Shown piece after piece: positions 30,351 to 35,033 of a DNA stretch of 35,033 nucleotides. The stretch's first letter is position 1. The number at the start of each line of letters is the position of its first letter. The DNA comes from Bacteroidales bacterium (GTDB taxonomy: Bacteria; Bacteroidota; Bacteroidia; Bacteroidales; ML635J-15). Location: contig JAGCDJ010000035.1 of NCBI GenBank assembly GCA_017651185.1, forward strand, positions 1 to 35,033. The letters run 5' to 3'. The notes beneath the pieces were generated by a model. It saw only the letters and a program-made list of their open reading frames with translations. It did no database searches and was not told the origin of the DNA. A program made the translations under genes and the position numbers.

Positions 30351-30386
30351 GAAAAAGTTTTCGTGCGAAAAAGTTTTCTAATTTCG
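30351..30386 (+). promoter_or_regulatory. tetR promoter with doubled 12-bp motif (probable operator)
   Basis: GAAAAAGTTTTC occurs twice, at 30351-30362 and 30367-30378, spaced 16 bp apart. The second copy directly abuts a near-consensus -7 element, TAATTTCG (30379-30386). Each copy is almost palindromic. Such doubled near-palindromes across the -33/-7 region are typical of sites for dimeric repressors, and the TetR gene starts 22 bp later. Confidence 0.65.
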
Positions 30387-30408
30387 CGCCATCTTTAATA
30401 GTACATTT

Positions 30409-31038
30409 ATGATTGAAAAGGAAACCATACTCGAAGAGGTCGCAAAGATGTTCAACGCTAATGGTATCAAGCCAGTAACGATGGACAACATCTCAATGGA
30501 CCTGAAGATTTCCAAGCGCACGCTTTACGAAATTTTCAAGGATAAGGACGATCTTGTGATGCAGGTTATGCAGTACGAACTTCATAAGGCAAACGAAAAG
30601 ATAAGGAAGATAATATCGGATAGCGACAATGTTCTTGACGCAATATTTACCATAGCCGAAGAAAAAGTCCAGACCAATGCAAAGTCGAAGACTAATCCCA
30701 AAACTGTTGAAGATTTAATCAAATATCACCCTGCAATATATTCTAACGCATACAAGAAAATAAGGGAAGAAACGTACACCACAATATTCAAGCTTGTGGA
30801 GCGTGGCAAAATCGAAAACTACTTCAAGAAAGAAATCGATACTGACATTTTGATTTTTACATTACAGAAACTTGTAAGCATATACGAAAGCGAGCAGGAT
30901 TTTGTAAAGAGCAAACCTCCGGTAGCTTTCCACCACACACTCACAATTCCTATCCTACTCGGAATATCCACCCCTCAGGGACAAGAAATAATTAACGAAA
31001 AAGTAAAGAAATTTATAAAAAGTAAAGGTAACAAATGA
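30409..31038 (+). CDS. TetR-family transcriptional regulator
   Basis: A 209-aa repressor-type protein. The DNA-binding helix-turn-helix lies at about residues 20-48 (KPVTMDNISMDLKISKRTLYEIFKDKDDLV), preceded by the usual first helix (ETILEEVAKMFNANG). The C-terminal helical domain for ligand and dimerisation (about 60-200) is not recognisable at family level, as usual. It overlaps the outer-membrane efflux gene by 4 bp (ATGA), so it is the first cistron of the RND operon and most likely represses it. The ligand is probably a pump substrate (bile salts, drugs or dyes), which is inference. Confidence 0.92.
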   Translation: MIEKETILEEVAKMFNANGIKPVTMDNISMDLKISKRTLYEIFKDKDDLVMQVMQYELHKANEKIRKIISDSDNVLDAIFTIAEEKVQTNAKSKTNPKTVEDLIKYHPAIYSNAYKKIREETYTTIFKLVERGKIENYFKKEIDTDILIFTLQKLVSIYESEQDFVKSKPPVAFHHTLTIPILLGISTPQGQEIINEKVKKFIKSKGNK

Positions 31039-32333
31039 AAACGAAGGCGTTTTTTATAATCGTGGCAATCTTGTTGCTAACGGTTACACATTCATTTTCA
31101 CAGGATGACGGCGGTTCTTTATCAATATCCCTGAAAGCGGCACAGGATTATGCTGTTGAGCACAACAAGACCTTGAAAAATTCAAGTCTTGAGATTCAAA
31201 AGGCAGAAGCCGCCAAGTGGGGCGCAATCGCATCAATGCTTCCGCAGGTAAGTGCAAGTCTCGGATACTCAAACTACTGTGGCTACGAAATGAATTTCGG
31301 CGGAATGCCAATATCGATGCCTGCAACAGGAACTCTTGGAATTACAGCATCGATGGCTCTTTCGGGGCAACAGATTATAGGTGTACAACTTGCAGAAATG
31401 TCGAAGGATCTTTCCGATCTTACAAAAAAGCAGTCCGAAGATGAAATAAGGTATCAGGTTGCTAAGGTTTACATGTCGATTCTGGTAATGCAGAATACCA
31501 CCGAATTGTTAGAGCGCAGTCTCGAAAATCTTGAAAGTCTGCACGAAACAACCCAAAATGCTGTTGATGTTGGTGCTGCCGAGCAAACCGATGCCGACAA
31601 GCTGATGGTTCAGGTATTGTCGCTTCGCACAAGCATAAGTTCAACAAACAGGTCGCTCGAAATGCTTGAAAACTCGATGCGTCTGCAATTAGGTTGCGGT
31701 GTGAACACAAAACTTAATCTTACACAAACCGTTGACGACATTTTGAAGCCAGAAGCAATTCTCGCATTGCAGAACGAAACATTCAACATCGAAAACAACT
31801 ACGACTATCAGTTGCTACAAAAGAATTCCGAACTATTGAAAAAGCAAATAGACCTCAAGATTATGGGCTATGTTCCTACATTGAGCGCATATTACCAGTA
31901 TTCTGGCAGAACTTACTTCGGCAAGAAGGAAGGTTTCAACATGACACCGCCAAACCTTATCGGTCTAACATTAAATGTTCCAATTTGGAGCAGCGGAAAG
32001 ACATGGTCGGATGTTAAGCAGGCCAAGATTGTTTACGAGGAATTTCAGAATACCATTGAGAATACTCGCGATGCCTTGCTAGTTCAGGAACGCCAGCTAA
32101 GGTACAATGTTGCATCGAACTACGAAACCTACGAGGCACAGAAACTTAACCTCGAAGTCACCGAGCGCGTATTTACCAATGTGTCCAACAAGTTTGAACA
32201 CGGAATGGCATCGAGCCTCGAACTCACAACCGCTAGCAGCGACATAATATCGGCACAGAGCAACTACATTTCGGCCGTGCTGAACCTCGTGAACGCACAA
32301 ATAGAATTTGAACAACTGTTGAATAGAAAATAA
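31035..32333 (+). CDS. TolC-like outer-membrane efflux protein
   Basis: A 432-aa outer-membrane factor. The signal peptide (about 1-23, HSFSQ) is followed by two similar halves rich in long heptad helices. The first runs from ALEYAVEHNKTL-like SLKAAQDYAVEHNKTLKN to SSTNRSLEMLENSMRLQLG. The second has LLKKQIDLKIMGYVPTLSAYYQYSGRTYF and NVPIWSSGKTWSDVKQA, then coiled segments SNYETYEAQKLNLEVTERVF and LTTASSDIISAQSNYISAV. This is the standard OEP layout (two repeats per chain, functional trimer). It forms the exit duct for the pump encoded downstream. It overlaps tetR by 4 bp and is followed after 9 bp by the adaptor gene. Confidence 0.92.
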   Translation: MKTKAFFIIVAILLLTVTHSFSQDDGGSLSISLKAAQDYAVEHNKTLKNSSLEIQKAEAAKWGAIASMLPQVSASLGYSNYCGYEMNFGGMPISMPATGTLGITASMALSGQQIIGVQLAEMSKDLSDLTKKQSEDEIRYQVAKVYMSILVMQNTTELLERSLENLESLHETTQNAVDVGAAEQTDADKLMVQVLSLRTSISSTNRSLEMLENSMRLQLGCGVNTKLNLTQTVDDILKPEAILALQNETFNIENNYDYQLLQKNSELLKKQIDLKIMGYVPTLSAYYQYSGRTYFGKKEGFNMTPPNLIGLTLNVPIWSSGKTWSDVKQAKIVYEEFQNTIENTRDALLVQERQLRYNVASNYETYEAQKLNLEVTERVFTNVSNKFEHGMASSLELTTASSDIISAQSNYISAVLNLVNAQIEFEQLLNRK

Positions 32334-32342
32334 GTCAAAACA

Positions 32343-33374
32343 ATGAATATAAAGAATTTGATAGGTGTTGCCTTAATCGCAGCAATGATGCTGACGGCAA
32401 CTGGATGCAAAGAGAAGAAAGAAGAGACAAATGTTGCCAATGTTCAGGAAGAAAAGACGGAATTGGTTTCGGTACAGACACTTGCAAAGGAGACTATCTC
32501 CAAGAGCATAAGCATCTCGGCAGTGTTGCAACCATACGAGACTATGAACATTTCGCCATCGGTAACAGGTATCATAAAGAAGATAAATGTTGATGTGGCA
32601 TCGCGTGTCAGCAAAGGTCAGACACTTGTGCAGATGGACGAAACTCAGTTGAAAACCACGCGCTTGCAGTTTGCCAACCTCGAAAAGGAACTTGGTCGTG
32701 TAGAAGCTTTGCTAAAGAGCGGAAGCGTATCGCAGCAGACCTACGACCAGACCAAGGTGCAGTACGACCTTACAAAGGAAAACCTTGAGTTCCTCGAGAA
32801 AAACACCTACGTCAAGGCAGACTTTTCGGGTGTAATTTCGGCAAAGAACTTCGAGTCGGGCGAACTATACAGCGGAATGCCAATACTTACATTGATACAG
32901 ATTAACATGCTGAAGGCAATAGTAAACATTCCCGAAGCCTACTTCCCGATGATAAAGACCGGAACAAAAGTTCAGCTCAGTTCCGACATCTACAAGGGAC
33001 GCACTTTCGAAGGAACAATCGAAATCATATACCCGACAATTGACCCCAATACCCATACTTTCCAGGCAAAGGTAAGGATTCCTAACGCAAAGGAGGAACT
33101 TCGTCCGGGTATGTATATGAGCGTAAACATCGACCTCGACAACATCGAAGCAATAATAGTTCCCTACCAGTCGGTTCTTAAACTGCAGGGTGCTAACGAA
33201 AGATATGTATTCATCAACAACGACGGATATGCAAAGCGTGTAGTTGTTGAAATGGGCAAGCGTTTCGACGACAAGATTGAAATCATATCGAACGACATTA
33301 AGGAAGGCGACGAACTTGTTGTTGTCGGTCAGGCAAAACTCGTCGATGGCGTAAAACTTAACATTTCCAAATAA
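32343..33374 (+). CDS. RND efflux periplasmic adaptor (membrane fusion) lipoprotein
   Basis: A 343-aa adaptor linking the pump to the outer-membrane duct. The N-terminus has a lipobox-like LTATGC with Cys22 lipidated. The lipoyl/barrel-sandwich halves are seen in ISPSVTGIIKKINVDVASRVSKGQTLVQMD and VKADFSGVISAKNFESGELY. The hairpin between them is helical and short (LKTTRLQFANLEKELGRVEALLKSG...YDQTKVQYDLTKENLEFLEKN). The beta-barrel and membrane-proximal parts follow (LKAIVNIPEAYFPMIKTGTKVQLSSD, RPGMYMSVNIDLDN, VPYQSVLKLQGANERYVFI). It is the usual second component of the tripartite system and lies 18 bp before the RND gene. Confidence 0.93.
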   Translation: MNIKNLIGVALIAAMMLTATGCKEKKEETNVANVQEEKTELVSVQTLAKETISKSISISAVLQPYETMNISPSVTGIIKKINVDVASRVSKGQTLVQMDETQLKTTRLQFANLEKELGRVEALLKSGSVSQQTYDQTKVQYDLTKENLEFLEKNTYVKADFSGVISAKNFESGELYSGMPILTLIQINMLKAIVNIPEAYFPMIKTGTKVQLSSDIYKGRTFEGTIEIIYPTIDPNTHTFQAKVRIPNAKEELRPGMYMSVNIDLDNIEAIIVPYQSVLKLQGANERYVFINNDGYAKRVVVEMGKRFDDKIEIISNDIKEGDELVVVGQAKLVDGVKLNISK

Positions 33375-33392
33375 AGCAGAAAGGACAAGACG

Positions 33393-35033
33393 ATGAGTAT
33401 CTACAAAACCGCAATACAAAAGCCTATCACTACGGGACTTATCTTTGTCGCCGTAATTGTGATGGGTCTGTTCTCGCTGTCACGACTGCCAATCGACCAG
33501 TTCCCCGAAATCGACCCGCCGTATGTTACCATTATGACAACATATCCGGGTGCAAACGCCAGCGAAATCGAAACCAACATAAGCAAGATTCTCGAAAATG
33601 CACTTAACTCCGTCGATGGACTTAAGAACTTGTTTTCCACCTCGAAGGATAACCTTTCCATTGTAACGCTCGAATTTGAGTGGGGAGTCAACATCGACGA
33701 TGTGATGAACGACATCCGCTCCTATGTCGATTTGGTTTACGACAACCTGCCCGACGGTGTAAGCCGACCAATGATTATCAAGTTGAACTCGAGCGCAATG
33801 CCAATCATGCAACTCGGATTCACTGCCGAGGAAAGTTATGCAGGCTTGGACAAAATATTGGAGGACAATGTAGTAAATACGCTGAACCGCATCGATGGCA
33901 TCGGAAACATTTCGCTTTCGGGAGCCCCCGACCGTTATGTGTATGTTGACCTCGACCCCAACCAGCTCGACGCCTACAACCTTTCGGTTGAAGTAGTCGG
34001 AAATGCCATTGCAGGCAACAACCTCAACCTTGCATCGGGAACCGTGAAGATGGGAAAGGAACAGTACCAGCTCCGCGTTGAAAGTGAATACATTGAAAGT
34101 TCCGAAATCAACAACATAGTTGTAACAACCACCCCCGACGGCAAGCAGGTTTTCGTCCGCGACCTTGCAACAGTGCGCGATACCATCAAGGACCTGTCGC
34201 TCGACGAAAGAATAAGCATCCTCGAAGACGGTCAGGAAGTTCTCGGAAAGGAAGGTGTCCGTTTGCAAATCAGCAAGCAGACCGGCGCAAACACCGTTGA
34301 AATATGTAGGAAGGTGAACGCCGAAATGGAGAAAATCATGAAAATCCTTCCTCCAGACATCAAATGTACCGTAATCCGCGATGGTTCAATAGAAATCAAG
34401 AATGCAATCTTCGGTCTTGCCGACTCAATATTCTACGCTTTGCTGTTCGTGGTACTCGTTGTGCTAGTATTCCTCGGCAACTGGCGTTCTACATTGATTA
34501 TCAGCTTGACAATTCCTATTTCGCTTATTGTATCATTCATCTACCTGCTCATGGCCGACAGCTCGCTCAACATAGTCTCGCTTGCTTCGCTTACCATTGC
34601 AATCGGTATGGTGGTGGACGATGCTATCGTTGTACTTGAAAACATTACCAAGCACATCGAACGAGGCTCCAGCCCGCGCGAAGCTGCAATCTACGCGACC
34701 AACGAGGTATGGGTATCTGTTATCGCTACCACCCTTGTTATCGTTGCCGTGTTCGTCCCGCTTACAATGCTTACAGGTATGGCAGGTATCATGTTCAAGG
34801 AACTCGGATGGATTGTTACAATAGTAGTATGTACCTCAACGGCAACAGCTATCACGCTTATCCCGATGCTCTGTTCAAAGATGCTGAAAGCTAACAAGTT
34901 CTTCGTCAACAAGGAGGAAGAAAAGGAATATCTTGCAAAGCAGAAGAAGAAAATTTTCTCTCACAAGAATACTATCGGCAAGCTGTTCGACAAGATTGAC
35001 CTCTGGTATTCGAAACTGCTCCGCGTATGCCTC
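33393..35033 (+). CDS. RND multidrug efflux permease (5' part, runs off window)
   Basis: The first 547 codons of an AcrB/MexB-type inner-membrane pump (about 1030-1060 aa when complete). The first transmembrane segment follows MSIYKTAIQKPITTGL. The porter domain includes RLPIDQFPEIDPPYVTIMTTYPGANASEIE and later DLDPNQLDAYNLSVEVV. Membrane helices resume with FYALLFVVLVVLVFLGNWRSTLIISLTIPISLIVSFIYLL, and the proton-relay acidic pair is in IGMVVDDAIVVLENITKHIERG. The pump takes up periplasmic or inner-membrane substrates and expels them through the TolC-like duct. It is the last visible gene of the tetR-OMF-MFP-RND operon. Confidence 0.95.
   Translation, partial: MSIYKTAIQKPITTGLIFVAVIVMGLFSLSRLPIDQFPEIDPPYVTIMTTYPGANASEIETNISKILENALNSVDGLKNLFSTSKDNLSIVTLEFEWGVNIDDVMNDIRSYVDLVYDNLPDGVSRPMIIKLNSSAMPIMQLGFTAEESYAGLDKILEDNVVNTLNRIDGIGNISLSGAPDRYVYVDLDPNQLDAYNLSVEVVGNAIAGNNLNLASGTVKMGKEQYQLRVESEYIESSEINNIVVTTTPDGKQVFVRDLATVRDTIKDLSLDERISILEDGQEVLGKEGVRLQISKQTGANTVEICRKVNAEMEKIMKILPPDIKCTVIRDGSIEIKNAIFGLADSIFYALLFVVLVVLVFLGNWRSTLIISLTIPISLIVSFIYLLMADSSLNIVSLASLTIAIGMVVDDAIVVLENITKHIERGSSPREAAIYATNEVWVSVIATTLVIVAVFVPLTMLTGMAGIMFKELGWIVTIVVCTSTATAITLIPMLCSKMLKANKFFVNKEEEKEYLAKQKKKIFSHKNTIGKLFDKIDLWYSKLLRVCL

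Overview
The window looks like a chromosomal segment of a low-GC member of the Bacteroidetes, probably order Bacteroidales. Three lines support this. First, several secreted proteins end in the C-terminal sorting domain of the type IX secretion system (T9SS), and a T9SS plug protein is encoded. Second, the class-defining promoter element TAnnTTTG recurs upstream of many genes, with no obvious Shine-Dalgarno sites. Third, the gene set is typical of the group (urocanate hydratase, short AMP nucleosidase, AAA-ATPase-like/PD-(D/E)XK protein, CdaA, RNase HI, RecR). No species can be named from the sequence alone.

Layout. 1-1803 (minus): a compact operon of three different short SSB-fold proteins around an unrecognised 142-aa protein, possibly continuing off the left edge. 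2054-5469 (minus): a serine beta-lactamase-like hydrolase followed by a lipoprotein HEXXH metallopeptidase. 5590-7146 (plus): AAA-ATPase-like protein. 7210-10630 (minus): a T9SS-exported leucine-rich-repeat protein and urocanate hydratase. 10766-11207 (minus): a RelE/ParE-type toxin-antitoxin pair, preceded by a strictly periodic 33-bp repeat array (11317-11464). 11542-12572 (minus): two tandem lipocalin-like lipoproteins. 12725-14199: a Fic-domain gene enclosed between the 3' end of a tRNA-Leu(CAG) gene and a displaced partial copy of that end, which looks like a tiny tRNA-targeted island. 14311-18076: T9SS plug protein, two unrecognised exported proteins and AMP nucleosidase. 18417-24474 (plus): two large T9SS surface proteins flanking the RNase P RNA gene. 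24610-25206 (minus): RecR. 25415-28850 (plus): a PKD-repeat T9SS protein, RNase HI and an FMN-dependent NMO/FabK-like enzyme in a tightly packed run. 28921-29368 (plus): a second toxin-antitoxin pair paralogous to the first. 29459-30319: diadenylate cyclase. 30409-35033 (plus): TetR regulator plus a tripartite RND efflux operon whose pump gene runs off the right edge.

How they work together. The plug protein belongs to the translocon that would export the four T9SS cargo proteins (LRR, PCMD-like/CDS-repeat, cleaved-adhesin, PKD). The TetR protein probably controls the efflux operon it heads, and a doubled 12-bp motif lies against its promoter. The two toxin-antitoxin modules share an identical 20-bp overlap and a conserved antitoxin C-terminus. 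The most unusual items are the 33-bp array, the fic island with its tRNA 3'-end duplication, the triple-SSB operon with phased CGTTT repeats upstream, and the paired toxin-antitoxin modules.
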